A DNA stretch of 64,000 nt, from assembly GCA_015680685.1 (NCBI GenBank), contig MNCI01014642.1, positions 1-64,000 on the forward strand, in the 5' to 3' direction. The notes below the pieces were generated by a model, which was given only the letters and a program-made list of their open reading frames with translations, was not told the origin of the DNA and made no database searches. The stretch is from Gnetum montanum. Its lineage: Eukaryota > Streptophyta > Gnetopsida > Gnetales > Gnetaceae. Positions 12,280 to 25,065 of the stretch are shown one piece after another (the stretch's first letter is position 1; each line of letters starts with the position of its first letter). A program made the position numbers and the translations under genes.

Positions 12280-13479
12280 CTTTAACAGTTTTTGATTAAT
12301 TCCTTGGATGACTTTAATTTTTTTTGGATCCACCTCAATTCTTGATTGTGAAATTTTATGCCCCAGTATGATGCCCTATTGAACCATCAAATGGCTCTTC
12401 TTCTAGTTGAGCTTTAGGTTGGTTTCAACACATCGTTTCAATACTTGCTCTAACTGGTCAAGGTCTTGATCAAAGCTTGTCCCGTAAGTGGAGAAGTCGT
12501 CCATGAAGACTTCTACTCTGTTACTTATTTGCTATTGAAAGATGCTTAGAACTAATCGTTGGAATGTGGCAGGTGCACTACACAAGCCAAAAGGCATTTG
12601 TTTGTATGCGAACGTTCCCCAAGGACTGGTGAACGTTGTTTTGGCTTAGTCTTCTGGCGCAATTCGTATTTGGTTGTACCCACTATACCCATCCAGAAAA
12701 CTATAATAGCGATGCCCTGCTATAGTGTCTAAGACTTGGTCAACAAATGGAAATGGGAAGTCATATTTGAATGTTTCCATATTTAATAGCCTAAAATCCA
12801 TATATACCCTCCATTTACCTCCTTTTTTGTTACGATTATAAGAGGACTAACCCACGCTATCAGCAATAGGGTAAATGAACCCAGCCTTGAGAAGCTGCTC
12901 TATCTCCTCTTTCACTATTTGTTTTAACTTCAGGTTCAATCGCCTTTGGGGTTGCTTGTAAGGTTTCATAGAGGGATCTGTGTAAATCCTATACTGGTAT
13001 ATCCTAGGATCTATTCTGGTTAGTTTAGGGTATGACCAGGCAAAGGATGTTGACCATTTGTTTATCATCTTTAGCAAACTTTCTTTTTCCTTGGGTGCGA
13101 GTTTTGCATTGATAATTACCGGTTTTCCATTTTTAAGGGTCATGTATTCCAAACCGGTGGGCAATGGTTTTAAATCTAGGGGTTCTTGTTTAAACTCCTT
13201 AGGAATCTCCAACTTCTCCCAATTAATGTTTTCAGAGTTAAGGGTTGGAAGTTGGCAACGAACTTGCTCTAATACGTCTGTGTTTTCAATGTAAGCATTA
13301 GTTATTCCCTCAGCTAGTTCCATGCAGGTTGTCGAGTTGTTCTTTTTATCAGTCATTAGCCACTGGGTGTTTTCTTGTTGTGTGGTTGCTGCATATAGGC
13401 ATTTTTGTATTTCAATATCCTGTGCACACCGATTGCATGTAGGCAATGTTAAACTTCGGATCACCCATGAGTTCTGCAT
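12280..13479 (-). pseudogene. Reverse transcriptase of the Athila-like element
   Basis: The first 210 residues (13479-12847) are open and include the linker FAWSYPKLTRIDPRI and the RT entry KQIVKEEIEQLLKAGFIYPI. After a stop at 12847 the palm continues: RYYSFLDGYSGYNQIRIAPED, TTFTSPWGTFAY, MPFGLCSAPATFQR, and the catalytic EVFMDDFSTYG (YMDD as FMDD). Several in-frame stops follow. The wording is close to Athila-type RT. The enzyme would make element cDNA. Confidence 0.8.
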
Positions 13480-13743
13480 GCAATGACACCCTGTGTCACT
13501 ATATGTGATGCATGGAACTCTTTTCCTCTCAATTTTTCCAAAAGTATTTGTCTTGGATATTTCTAGGGAAAGATTGCAGATTCCTAGGTGTGCATCGATT
13601 GTATTCAGCCATGCCCTTCACATTATAATTGGGAAATCCCCTTTGTCATTGTTTATTTGGATCACTAGGAAATCGGCTAGATATGACCAATCACCTACAG
13701 TGGTAACAATGTCCTCAACCTGTCCCAAAGGAACAGTGATGGA

Positions 13744-14741
13744 CTAGTCAACCAGCTCTAAGCGAATATTGCTCTTCTTGAGTGGAGGTAGGTTCCAAGT
13801 TTTATACAGTTCTTGTGAGATTAAGTTGACCCCGGAACCTAAGTCAAGGAAAGCCTTATGGGGTTCATTCGCAGTGACTTGGAGGTAAACTAGGGGGACT
13901 CCCGGATGCGATAATTTCTTTAGAAGGTGGCCAACCTTGATCCAGTCAGTTACTGTATGTGTTAACATAACTGTATGCATTGGGCATGATTTTTCTATCA
14001 AAGGGTTTCCCGAAACCTTATCTGGTATGAAGGTGTTTAGATGCTCAATCGCTTGTGAAGGCGAGGGTTTGGTTGGATTTTTGGTCCTAAGAAAAGGTCT
14101 TTTTGGTGTATGATTGTTAGAACCAACTAAGAATTGAGGATTGGGAGCCCTCGTAGTGTTGGGTTGTTGCGGTTGAGTGGGAATTACTCTAGGCTTTGTT
14201 GGAGCGGTTGGCAGTGGGGCTACTGGTGCAAGAGATGCAGATGGATTTGGGGGATAGTGTGGGTATGGAGCATTTCCTGAAGAAGGAGTCCTAAAATACT
14301 CCTGAACTCGATAGTAACATGAAGGGTTTATGTGACCCATAGAGTCACCTGGGGAAATCGGTTGTTGCCCATAATAACCATAAGGATTAGGCTGCCAGGA
14401 AGGATACTGTTGTGTTGGTGGTGGCATTCCCCATGAATGTGGGTATTGCCACTATTGATGCTGCCCGATGGGCTATGGTGGAGTTCCACTTGGATAATAC
14501 GTTAATGGTTGGTGGAACTGCCTTGGGTTACCTTGTGGATAAGGTAACCTTCGGGGGGTTTGCCGTTGGTTGAGTCTTGGATTAAGTGCATACACCCCAA
14601 ACTCTTGTAGATGTGAGATGATGGGACAACATCCCTTAGGATGGTCATAGTGGTAGATCTCACATCCACTATCATCGTCTGTGTCTGAATCCACAACCAC
14701 ATCAAAGTTAGTGGTTTTTCCCTTACCCTTGTTATGTGCAC
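13744..14741 (-). pseudogene. Gag C-terminal/protease region of the Athila-like element
   Basis: A 227-residue frame (14427-13744) opens with a Pro/Gln/Tyr-rich stretch and later carries AFLDLGSGVNLI, the aspartic protease active site in the DLG form seen in Athila-like elements instead of DTG. Overlapping pieces at 14741-14473 belong to the gag tail. The protease would cut the Gag-Pol precursor. Frame changes and stops disable it. Confidence 0.7.
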
Positions 14742-16560
14742 GACTTAAATCTCTCCACTTTTTCTTACCTTTGTCACTACTTTGTTCAACCTTAGACTCT
14801 TCTACAATTTTTAAGACAGTTTCAATTTTAGAGTCTAAGGAACTTCATACATCATCTACCTTAACCGCTATTTCTGTTGTTAACTTTTGGATCGGCAAGG
14901 TTTTTTAGTTCACCAACTCTTCGAGTGGTGACTCATCCTCTTCATCACAAAATTTCACTTCCTTCTTTCAAAGGGAGGGATCACGATTGTACTTTTCCAT
15001 ACTTTCCCTTTTTCGTAGCTCACCTTCTTCTTTTGCTACTTGTTCTAACAAGCTATGCACTTCATGGGCTCTAAGTTGTCAGAGTCTCTCTTGGGCATAA
15101 GTTCCAAGGATTCTTCTAGTTTCATGCCTTAGCCCATCCACGATGTGGTGAAGTTGATCTCGCTAAGTGTACCCATGGCCCGGGAAACGATGTAACAATG
15201 TGTAATAGCAGGCCATGGCAGCATCCAAGGGTTCATATGTACCTTGTTTCCAGCCTTGGATCTGCTTACGCAAATTGGACACTCTAGAGTACGTTTGATA
15301 CTTTTCATTGAACAATTCTAGTATCGTACTCCACCTCCTAATGGTTTCTGGTTTTAAGGACTGGTACTAGCTCTCTGCTTCCCTGGTGAGTGTCCTAGGA
15401 AACAACTTAAGTTTTTGGCACTCATTTTCTATATTCTACAAGGCACAGGCATCGTGGAATGCTTGTAAATGATTTTCCAGATCAACATTGTATCCCCCTT
15501 CAAATCGTGGGATATTGGTCATGTCTAATCATTTGATCTGACTATCTTTTAAATGCCTTGTGGGAATCCTAATTGCCTCCATTATGTCAAGCATACTTCG
15601 GGCTACGAGTAGGGGCTCATCATGATTATCTCTTTCATGACGCCTGTGATGTCTGCGTTGTTCCTGACTCTCCCTATGTCCTTGCCCTTGTCCTCTCTCT
15701 CGACTTTCCTGTCGAAGTCTTTCATCTTTCCTACCTTTATCCTCACCTTTATGTTCATGATGGTTGTGCCCAAATGTGGAAGGAGAGGGTGAGTGATGTG
15801 AAGAAGGGGAAGAAGAAGGGAAACCATCGCCATGACAATGTTTCTTGCCTTCTCTTTGGCTGCGATGGCCCCGATCGTGGTGATGATCTAAGTGCTCATC
15901 CTTAGCATGAGTGGTTGTTCCCTCTGTGAATAGTTGGTGTTCATGGGCATCAGAACCATGGTTATGTATCGTTGATCGTAGATTTTGATATCCTGCCTCC
16001 TCACCATCGTTAGGATGGGAACATCATTTGTTAAAGAACCCGTGATAAGGGGTTCCTCATCTCCTATTTTGCTAAGGACGTGCGGGGCTTTGCCCTTTAG
16101 AAAAATATGTTGACTCTCCTGCCTTAAGTCCCTCATATGTTGGGCATCAATGGGATAATAATCTCTCATATCAAATTCTTCTGCAACGTATTCAGCAAAT
16201 AGTTCTTGCATGTCAATCTGTGCCAAGGCACGAAAAAGAATGTTAGGGACTAATCGATCTACGGGTAACACGATGTTACCTTGCAAATCTCATCATCACA
16301 GCTGTTCATCTTGATGGATGATAAAATTGAAGTTTGGAATATACTCATCGGGATGATTATAAACTATCTTATATTGTTTAGGACTTGGCTGATTTTGGTT
16401 ATGTGTTTTATGTTGCCAATTTTCTCATGTATGGTCCTTAGGTGGTGAGTTGCTCTTATGAGAATAAGGCATTGTTATTGGTGTGCTAATTTCACTGTTA
16501 TAAAATTTTTTTTAATTAACCCGAAGGTTCTTTTAGGCTCCCAACAATGTGAGTGATATT
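14742..16560 (-). pseudogene. Gag of the Athila-like element, broken
   Basis: Read across frames on the minus strand, about 15530-15040 gives a retrotransposon Gag core: an AESWYQSLKP block, LFNEKYQTYSRVSNLRKQI and GWKQGTYEPLDAA. The second element at 63105-63353 carries the same block in open form (LRRQIQEWKQAQHEPLDMAL), which confirms the family. The open stretch at 16286-15888 is the N-terminal part. Gag would form the particle that packages element RNA. Confidence 0.65.
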
Positions 16561-16594
16561 CTTTATGTTCTATTTAACTCACAAACACTTAGTC

Positions 16595-16611
16595 CCTGGC
16601 AACGGTGCCAA
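16595..16611 (-). promoter_or_regulatory. Primer-binding site, tRNA-Asp type
   Basis: In window orientation the bases beside the 5' LTR read CCTGGCAACGGTGCCA. This closely matches the 3' end of plant tRNA-Asp including CCA. The complementary strand is therefore the site where tRNA-Asp would prime minus-strand DNA synthesis. Confidence 0.75.
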
Positions 16612-17559
16612 TGATGAGTGGCGAGGTACCCCTACACTCAACCTTATGAAACGAGTGTAGCACACGTGATCCGGTCAAACTCTGCAAACTAAATTCCTAC
16701 ACGCCCCATGGAACACTTTGGGTTAATCATTCATTGTCTTCCCAGACTTACTTGTGGTTGTCATGGTGTATGGTTAAGTAAGTCCGAGGTATATGATTTT
16801 TATGCTCTTTTAAATGTTTTTATCCTATGCTATTGAGGTGAAGGGTTGAGAAACTAACTAACTCTAACTAATGACTAAGTCTAAATTAACTAGCGTTAGC
16901 ATCCATTCCCACTTACCGTACAGACCCTGAACTATGCAATTGCGGCTACCAAACGCTAATCGTTACTGGGATTACCATGCGTAACACACATGCTCGAAGT
17001 GGTCATACTGAGGTAATTAACTAGCCTAAACGTAATGAGTAGCCAATTCCTTGACTAGCCGTACACATCCGTAAATGCTCGTAATCAAGTCGTACTCATT
17101 CCACATTCTAGGAGTTGAGGGTGAGAGAGACTAATCGCGATGAGCAGTTGATTCATTGATTAGCCGTACACATTCGTAAATGCTCGTAATCAAGTCGTAC
17201 TCATGTCGCGCTATTGTAGGGTAATAAATAATGGGTAAGAAATAATAGGTAATAAATCTTATTCCATGCACTACAAGGTTTATCCACAAAGCTCATCTTT
17301 ATTACCATACACAACTTGTGTTCAGGTACAATGCTGCTCGAATAAAGATCGATTCACTTGGGGACTCCTACTATGGGAACATGGAAAATATTCTATCTCT
17401 GGAGTGATGAATCTGCTAGAGTTTCCCTACTTCTAGCCTAGGATGGGAAATAAGGGGAGTGCCGCCTCTGATTTATAGATTTGGCGACAGACTGCAATAT
17501 CGCGGTGATCGTGATATCATGTACATGATATTGCAGCTCATGCGAATTACGTCTCATCA
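16612..17559 (-). repeat. 5' LTR of the Athila-like element
   Basis: This is the direct partner of 7390-8385, starting TGATGAGTGGCGAGG and ending CATCA in window orientation. The palindrome cluster at its right end (about 17500-17540) is degenerate compared with the other LTR. In element orientation this copy would drive transcription leftwards. Confidence 0.85.
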
Positions 17560-18826
17560 ATTTTCTCAAATGTTTTTGCAAAATTTTATTTGTTACAAGT
17601 AGTGTACTATATGGACTATATAGACTAAGTGATTGAAGAAAGTATGAATCTCTAACAACTCATGGTATTTAACAAAGATAGCTAAATTTCTTTTATGAAA
17701 GTTGATTATAGTTTTGTACATAACCCACCCATTTCAAACATTCACAATAGCAAACACATACTCATGATTAGTTTGTTTTATAACTACTAAATCTATTTGA
17801 AGGTATTTTTGTTTTTGTGTTGCTAGAGACTAGTAAGCACCCAAACCCTATTTGAAGAACACCTTCGATCTCATGAATTCCCAAGGTCATGAGATTGAGA
17901 GGCTGCCTAACATTGGCACTTTAGTCCCAAATGGTCGCCAACAGAAAGATATCCCTCTTTCTTGATAGCCTATCTCTTATCCTCACTTAAAAAGATCTTT
18001 GATATACCTCTCATAAATGAGATCTATTGGTAATCTTTCTTTCCATAAACACACTATCTTTTGATGCACCTCACTGGAAATGTGTATGAATTGTGAGTTT
18101 TTTGTATTTGTCATGGAACCAAGCAAGCCATGACAATAAACTCCTAATGTGTCAACATGATTCATTTATATATATATAATACATGCAACATGATCAACTC
18201 CTCTCATATAGCAAACTATGAAATGATATTGACAACCACTCTTTTTTCTAGTCTTATTTTTTTTCTACCTTCCTTGGTTGCTATCCATGTGGTAACATTT
18301 GGTCCATACTTGCAATGATAACTAATAAAAAAACATATTAAAATAGGTGTCTTAGTATTCTAAATTATGATTCTTTGTATTATAAGACATCATTAGATAA
18401 ATACAAAACAATAGTGAGTAACTTATGTTATCCAACTTGTGTAATGGTTTGCTCATGAGCGAGTCTCCTTTGTTCATTTTTGTTGAATTTTAGTTCTATA
18501 AAAAAATTTGCAAGGAAAGATCTCATTCTTTTGTTTGCCCTCAATAAAATCATCTACTCTTTCTCTATATATCCAAGAAAATGCATCATCATAGAAATAA
18601 GATCATCAAACATCATCTTTTGACAAATTCCCTATTGGCGGATTTTGTATTTCTTGTTGGCACACAGTTTCTCAAAAACCTACATGCTCTTGTTTTCCTC
18701 ACATTCTTCAAAGATTTTACATAGTACAAATCCAACATATTTATATTTGAAATAGCATATTCACCACTTACATAATATAAGTTAATTGAAATGAGATCAA
18801 GTAGTGTATCTTATTAGCAAATGTTG
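17560..18826. other. AT-rich interval, no gene seen
   Basis: No recognisable coding region, RNA gene or element end was found on either strand. Open frames are short and compositionally random. Confidence 0.6.
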
Positions 18827-19128
18827 TTCTAGAAGACTTACACAATGTACAATTCATTTAGAGCAGCAAGATTAACCTTCAATGATAATGTCATTACTCA
18901 TGCAATGCTCTTCACTCCCTTGACATGCTTTGCATCTTCCAAGATGATAAAGAAATGCAAAAAATGATGTAGTAAATTAATAAATTGTTCTAGAAATTTT
19001 ACATAGTATACATTTCATTTAGTAGAGGTACATCTTCAAGCCCTTGACCTTCTCAATGAAATATCTTTAACAAGATTGGCCTACAATGACAATGTGATTA
19101 CTCATGTAATGCTCTTCACTCCCTTGCC
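18827..19128. repeat. Degenerate direct repeat, two copies
   Basis: Two copies at about 18827-18930 and 18984-19128 share an opening GTTCTAGAA-like start and the block ATTACTCATG(C/T)AATGCTCTTCACTCCCTTG. They differ by substitutions and an insertion. This looks like an old local duplication. Confidence 0.55.
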
Positions 19129-19550
19129 ATGCTCTATGTCCTTTTGGTGGTTTCTTTGCACAAAATGGGGTGGTAAATTGTTTGAGGTGATTTTTATTTT
19201 TTACCTCATACCACACAATGCGACCTTATGCGTGTCACATATAGATTGTGATCCACATAGAACAATGTGAATTACAATTTATAAGAAAGATTATGAGGGA
19301 CTATGAGTAGCACTATTCCACAATCCAGAAATTGCAAGCCAATGAGAGTAGCAATCTTACACAATTCCAATTGGAAGATGGTTTAACCTTCTAGAAGGCC
19401 AAAAATGCTTAAATTTTATGCCCACCGAAAGGCATGATACTTTTTAGAAGACTTTAGTACATGAACTACAAGAAGCTCTAAGTAGTATTAGCTCACACTC
19501 TCCATAGCTTATTAATGAAATATAAAAAACCCATAACGTATAACAATCAA

Positions 19551-20095
19551 AACTAAAAATTAACACCTGAGGCACAATAACCTCTTGGATACCAACACTT
19601 CTATTATAAATTTAGTATTTAATTTGAAAAGTTATAAACAATCATTAGATGATAGTTAAGTATGATGAGTTGAAAACCTAAGTATGACATTAGGAATCAT
19701 AAAAGTTTTCATGTTTGATAAATCAAATTCAACTAATCTAATTGGTGCAACTTTAGCCTCATGTTATTTGTGATCTATTGAAAGAGGCTCAAAAGTTATG
19801 TTTATTTGTTGGAAGAGTACCAACTTTTTCTTGCATGTATTTCATATAGGTACATTAGGCTGTAAAAGAACTAGAAATTAAGGTAATTACTGATATGAGG
19901 AAAAACTCAACATATAATAGAAAAGACTAAAAATTACCACCAGAGGCATAATAATATCTTGGGATACCATCACTTCTATTGTAAACTTAGTATTTAATTG
20001 GAAAAATTATGAATAGTCACTAGATGATAGTTACGCATGATAACTTGGAAATGTAAGAAGGACATTAGGAATCATAAAAGTTTTCATGTTTAATG
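19551..20095. repeat. Degenerate direct repeat, two copies about 370 bp apart
   Basis: Copies at about 19551-19725 and 19926-20095 share long stretches, including ACACTTCTATT or TCACTTCTATT followed by a TTTAGTATTTAATT-like block and GGAATCATAAAAGTTTTC. They carry no coding signal. Confidence 0.6.
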
Positions 20096-20269
20096 TTAGA
20101 TAGAGTATGTGATTTTCATTTAAAATTTAATGTTAGATCTTCATTTAAACATTGGGTTTGAAAATTTATCTTGTTATAACTTGAATCATAGCATTACCTC
20201 CCAATGACACTAGAAGTCATAATGGACATTTAAAAGATTAAAACTTCTTGTAATTTTGGCCTACCGAGA

Positions 20270-21510
20270 GGCATGAAACATTTTATAAGTCTAATTTAGG
20301 TGGAGTGGAATAGGCTGCGAGTAGGTTTGAAACTCTAAGAAATTATTCCCTACAAAGGGTTTGAACACCTTCTAGATGCTCTTCTACCTTTCGAATGACT
20401 CTTTTCCTTCAAGAAGCCTAAATCTCTAAGAAATTATTCCCTACTAGAAGGTTTGCATGCCTGTAGAGTAATTGCTAGTTGCACTGCCTTGCATTTTACC
20501 TATAGCTTGCTACCGGATGACACTCTACCTTCTAGAAGCCACAAACTCCAAGCAAGTATTTCCTATTGATATGTTTGAATTCCTTCTAGATGATCTTTTG
20601 TCTTTTGGATGACCCTTTTTCTTTTAGAAGCCTAAACCTCTAAAGAATAATTTCCTATATGAAGGTTTGAATGCCTACCAGTTGGGACTACAGGAGGATC
20701 TTGGTCGCACTACCTCATAATTTACCTAGACCATGCTATCGGATGATCCTTTGCCTTCCAGAAACCTCAAACTCAAAGCAATTATTTCCTACCAGAAGGT
20801 TTGAGTACCTTTTGAATGAGACTACAGGAGGATGCTAGTCATACTTCCTCATAGTTTACCTAGACCTTGTTGCTGAATGACTCTATGCTTTCTAGAAGCC
20901 ATAAACTCCATGCAATTATTAACTACCAGAAGTCTTAAATGCCTTTTGAATTATCTTTAGCCTTCTGGATGACCCTCTACCTTCCAATAGCCTTAAACTC
21001 CAAGCAATTACTCAATCTTGTATGGTTTGAATGCCTTTTGATTAGGACTATGAAAGGGTGCTAGTCACATGGCCTCATAGTTTACATAGACCTTGCTACT
21101 AGATGACCATTTGCTTTTCAAAAGCCACAAACTTGGAGCAATTCTTCCCTACCAGAAGGTTTGAATGACTACCAGATGATCTTTTGCATTCGAGATGATC
21201 CGTTTCCTTCTAATAGCCTCAAAATCCAAGTAGTTGTTCCCTATTAGAAGGTCTAAATATCTTTTGGTTGTAACTGCAAGTGGGTGCTAGTTGTACTTCC
21301 ATGCACTTTGCCTAGACCTTGCTACTAGATGACCCTTGCCTTTTGGAAGTCACCAACCCAAAGCAATTATTCCCTACTAGAATGTTTGAATGCCTTACAA
21401 GACTATGGGCGGATGCTAGTTGCACTTCCTTATAGTTTACCTAGACCTTACTACTAGATGAATCTTTGCATTCTAGAAGCCACAAACTCTAACTAATAAT
21501 TTCTTACTAA
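20270..21510. repeat. Minisatellite-like array interrupted by the giant element
   Basis: The phrase CAGAAGGTTTGAATGCC and variants recur about ten times (near 20346, 20456, 20664, 20800, 20933, 21027, 21159, 21257, 21382, 21505) at irregular spacing of roughly 95-210 bp. Between them are recurring blocks such as TTACCTAGACCTTGCTAC and AAGCCACAAACTCCAAGCA. The array resumes at 40366-40560 beyond the giant element, so it was the insertion target. No protein frame runs through it. Confidence 0.7.
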
Positions 21511-21515
21511 AAGGT
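21511..21515. other. Left target-site duplication AAGGT
   Basis: AAGGT directly precedes the TG that opens the 5' LTR and recurs directly after the CA that closes the 3' LTR (40366-40370). The joined flank restores the host array phrase AAGGTCTGAATGCC, so the boundaries of the 18.85 kb element are secure. Confidence 0.9.
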
Positions 21516-22651
21516 TGAAACACGACAAAATTTAGAGCTTCGTATTTGTCCAACACCAAGCAGGTCCCTGGGACCCCCAAACGACCACAGCTACGTTAGG
21601 TGTCAAACATGGCAACTTCGGAGGTCAGATGATCAATTTTCACTAAGTATGCAATTCCAGCGTATACGCCCAAGTGTACGTTCACAACGTATACGCTTAG
21701 TGTATACACCCAGCGTAGACGTCCAGCGTATACGTCCAGCGTACACGCCTCACATGTACACTTAGCAGATACAACAGATGCATACGCCCGGCATGAAACC
21801 TCCAAAGATGACATGAAAAGAGCACTACAGAGCGAGATTTGGCATAAGGCAGCAACCATCAGCGTATACGCCTAGCATTCATCAGCGTATACGCCCAGCG
21901 TACGCGCCCAGCGTCCATAACATCTCCACCCGAGTTCGCATTCGCCTAGCACATCCAGCGTATACGCCTAGCAGATGTAATATATTGTATATTTGTAAAT
22001 CTTATGCACCCGGTTAATGCGCCACGTGTCTCTTAACCCGAGTCTAGTGTAACAACCGGTATAAAAGCCCCAATTTTCCACTTGAACGAGGTCGGCTGGC
22101 AAAATCTGAAATCATACTAAAGAGCAATTACACTGAGAACCAGAGCACAAAAACCTCTTACACTGGACAACCCTACACGCTGAACATACAGTCTCTACGC
22201 TATACGTACAGTGCGATCCAGCCGTAGTCGTCCTTGCATCCACCGGGGCTTTCGTCCACCTTGTGTTCCACTCACAACTACGTTTGACCGGTGCATGTAT
22301 TTTCATTCTGTAATACCATTGTTACATTTTCTTCCTACAATTATTTACAATCTACGTTAATTGTTGTACGTATTCTATTTACGTCTGTTTATGTTTACGC
22401 TCTGCTTGCATTGGTTGCATTATTTATGCTCCGTTTACGCCCGCTACGCCGTTTACGTATAACCCATCGTCTAGCACTTTGGTGTACGTTTGGGGAAATC
22501 CTTGTCTGATCCGTGTGCGGACCACCCAAGGTACTCTACCTTCGTTCATTCCAGCTAGCCCTCAGGTGAAGGTAGGGTCTTCTGTGCATGTCCAGCGATC
22601 CCACGGTCTCTGTTTCCTTCCAGCCAGAGACTGATGATTTCGGGCAGTACA
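21516..22651 (+). repeat. 5' LTR of the giant element
   Basis: It runs from TGAAACACGAC to GCAGTACA. U3 (about 21655-21975) is packed with CAGCGTATACGCC motifs. A G-box and TATA box follow at 22023 and 22060, so transcription probably starts near 22090. The region downstream is rich in TACG/TACGC words. The last 300 bp are duplicated at 24148-24451. Confidence 0.9.
22023..22067 (+). promoter_or_regulatory. LTR promoter: G-box and TATA box
   Basis: CACGTG within GCCACGTGTC (22023-22028) is a plant G-box/ABRE-type core, and TATAAAAG lies at 22060-22067, 32 bp further on. The pair is conserved in the 3' LTR (39738-39743 and 39775-39782). The spacing fits a pol II promoter that could respond to bZIP or bHLH factors; that response is inference. 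Confidence 0.7.
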
Positions 22652-22656
22652 GAAAT

Positions 22657-22675
22657 TGGCGCTAGGAGGAGGGCC
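22657..22675 (+). promoter_or_regulatory. Primer-binding site of the giant element
   Basis: TGGCGCTAGGAGGAGGGCC begins five bases after the LTR end. TGGCGC starts are typical of plant Tat-lineage primer sites. I cannot assign the priming tRNA with certainty. Confidence 0.6.
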
Positions 22676-23104
22676 TCCGTCTAAAACCTTACCTTCACGC
22701 CCCTCAATGTCTACACTGATAAGCGTTTACGCTGTCCCGTTCAAAACACACTCTCTACAAGTTTTCCAGCATCTACGCTACCAACTCCACGTGGACTCTA
22801 TTCATAGAAACCCTAGTGTCTACGTTGCCACACACACACTACACATTTTACGCTGCAGATTTTCCTTACGCCGCACATAAGGTTGTAAAAGTTTACGCTG
22901 CATATTTTACGCTACACTGTTGTCCATTTACACTGTATGCTCTTTACACTGTAGACCTCTTCTACGCTGTACACCAACTTTATCCCAGCTATTCTGTCTA
23001 CGCCGCACTCTTTGCACCATCATTCTGTTTACGCTGCCATACGTTATACCACATTCTATATGCTATAACCCTGTTTTATGTTCCACCCTGACGCTGTATA
23101 CGCT

Positions 23105-23335
23105 GTCTAGCATATACGCTGTACTCCCTACGTTGTAGACTTGTCTACGCTGACCCTATACGCTATGCCCATATCCGCTGTATACGCTGTACTCCCTACG
23201 TTGTAGACTTGTCTACGCTGACCCTATACGCTATGCCCATATCCGCTGTATACGCTGTCCTCCCTACGTTGTAGACTTGTCTACGCTGACCCTATACGCT
23301 ATGCCCATATCCGCTGTATACGCTGTCCTTATATG
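23105..23335 (+). repeat. 68-bp tandem repeat, about 3 copies
   Basis: TTGTCTACGCTGACCC recurs at 23141, 23209 and 23277, giving a 68-bp period. Each copy includes CCGCTGTATACGCTGT. Unit B of the leader duplication has one copy only, so expansion happened after or during the larger duplication. Confidence 0.85.
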
Positions 23336-25065
23336 CTGGTAGTTATACGCTGTACGCTGTACTTACACTAATTTCACATCCCTACACCGCATCACACCCT
23401 CAATAGATCATCATGAACCCTGTAAACACCACCGCTGCAATCACTCAAGTCACCGACGTCGTGGGCACCATGGCCCTCCACCAGCCCGCGGCACAACCCA
23501 CAGCGGGGCCTCGCCGGTCCCTAAGGTTGCAAGGGAGGAACCCAACCTCTAACATTATAACCTAGGACCAGTACAACTTTATATGTGTGAAGCTACAAGC
23601 TGGTCTGGCAGTAGATCGAACCAAAATGGAGGTGAAGAGGTAGTTCGAACTCTTCTACAAGGGGGGGGGGCGCGAGTTCATCCCCTCTCCGTACGATATA
23701 ATCCCTGTTCCAGAACAGTACTCAGAGCTCGTTACATGACTCCTCCTGCAAAGGAGCCAGCCGTTGGATTAGCCTGCAGTAGATCTCCAACAGGAAGAGG
23801 AGGACAAGTTCGTGGCCCAATCCGAGCACGAGGACTCCTATCACATCCTCAGTCCACAAAACCATGTCAACCCCATTTTCCATCCAGACACAGGGGAAGT
23901 CATGCCCCTCCAACCCCTCAGACTCACCCACGCACAAATGCCTCTACCAAAAACATCCTCATTTGCTCATGTGCCACCTCTGATTGACCTGCAATTCAGC
24001 ACGCTCCCTCTTGCTATCATCCCCAATGCAGCAGTTGGCCCGTCCTCACAAGCACCACCCCCGCACAATAACATGGGAGCAACCTTCCGCCTGCCGCACA
24101 AGATCACAACAAATTTTTTCAGCTACAACGTTAAAATTTTTTCAACTACAATCTACGTTAATTGTTGTACGTATTCTATTTACGTCTGTTTATGTTTATG
24201 CTCTGCTTGTATTGGTTGCATTATTTATGCTCCGTTTACGCTCGCTACGCCGTTTATGTATAACCCAGCGTCTAGCACTTCGGTGTACGTTTGGGGAAAT
24301 CCTTGTCTGATCCGCGTGCGGACCACCCAAGGTACTCTACCTTCGTTCATTCCAGCTCGCCCTTAGGTGAAGGTAGGGTCTTCTGTGCATGTCCGACGAT
24401 CCCACGGTCTCTGTTTCCTTCTAGTCGGAGACTGACGATTTTGGGCAGTACAGAAATTGGTGCTAGAAGGAGGGCCTTCATCTAAAACCTTACCTTCACG
24501 CCCCTCAATGTCTACATTGATAAGCGTTTACGCTGCCCCGTTCAAAACTTACTCTCTGCAAGTTTTCCAGCATCTACGTTGCCAACTCCACATGGACTCT
24601 GTTCACAGAAACCCCAGTGTCTACATTGCCACACGCACACTACACATTTTATGCTGCATATTTTCCTTAGGTTGTAAAAGTTTACACTGCATATTTTACG
24701 CTACGCTATTGTCCATTTATGCTGTACGCTCTTTACACTGTAGACCTCGTCTACGCTGTACACCAACTTTATCCCAGCTATTCTGTCTACGCCGCACTCT
24801 TTGCACCATCATTCTGTTTACGCTGCCATACGTTATACCACATTCTATATGCTATAACCTTGTTTTACGTTCCACCCTGACGCTGTATACGCTGTCTAGC
24901 GTATATGTTGTACTCCCTACGCCGTAGACTTGTCTACGCTGACCCTATACGCTGTGCCCATATACGCTGTATACGCTGTCCTTATATGCCGGTAGTTATA
25001 CGCTGTACGCTGTACTTACACTAATTTCACATCCCTACACCGCGTCACACCCTCAACAGATCATC

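Larger units (their letters stand above)
7390..17559 (-). mobile_element. Athila-like Ty3/gypsy LTR retrotransposon, complete but decayed
   Basis: Two direct LTRs (7390-8385 and 16612-17559) flank an internal region that codes on the minus strand in the gypsy order gag, protease, RT, RNase H, integrase. The LTRs run TG to CA. The bases outside are ATTTG on the left and ATTTT on the right, a 5-bp target duplication with one mismatch. A primer site resembling the 3' end of tRNA-Asp sits beside the right (5') LTR. RT wording such as EVFMDDFSTYG and the Asp primer point to an Athila-like lineage. About ten mismatches in the first 85 LTR bases, mostly transitions, suggest an old, methylated copy. 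Confidence 0.85.

Noticed and set aside
16595-16611. Match to the end of tRNA-Asp suggested a tRNA gene
   Set aside because: Only the last 16-17 bases match, with CCA encoded, directly beside an LTR; this is a primer-binding site.
22112-22306. Cys-rich minus-strand open frame in the LTR
   Set aside because: It overlaps the TATA box and leader, recurs only as a shadow in the 3' LTR, and has no recognised motif.
23722-23937. Minus-strand frames opposite the gag N-terminal region
   Set aside because: They are shadows of the duplicated gag sequence, present in both units with the same changes as the sense strand.
22900-25030. Regularly spaced TACGCT words looked at first like a CRISPR-type or satellite array
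   Set aside because: Spacing is irregular, there are no unique spacers of constant length, and the words run through an LTR retroelement leader in a plant genome.
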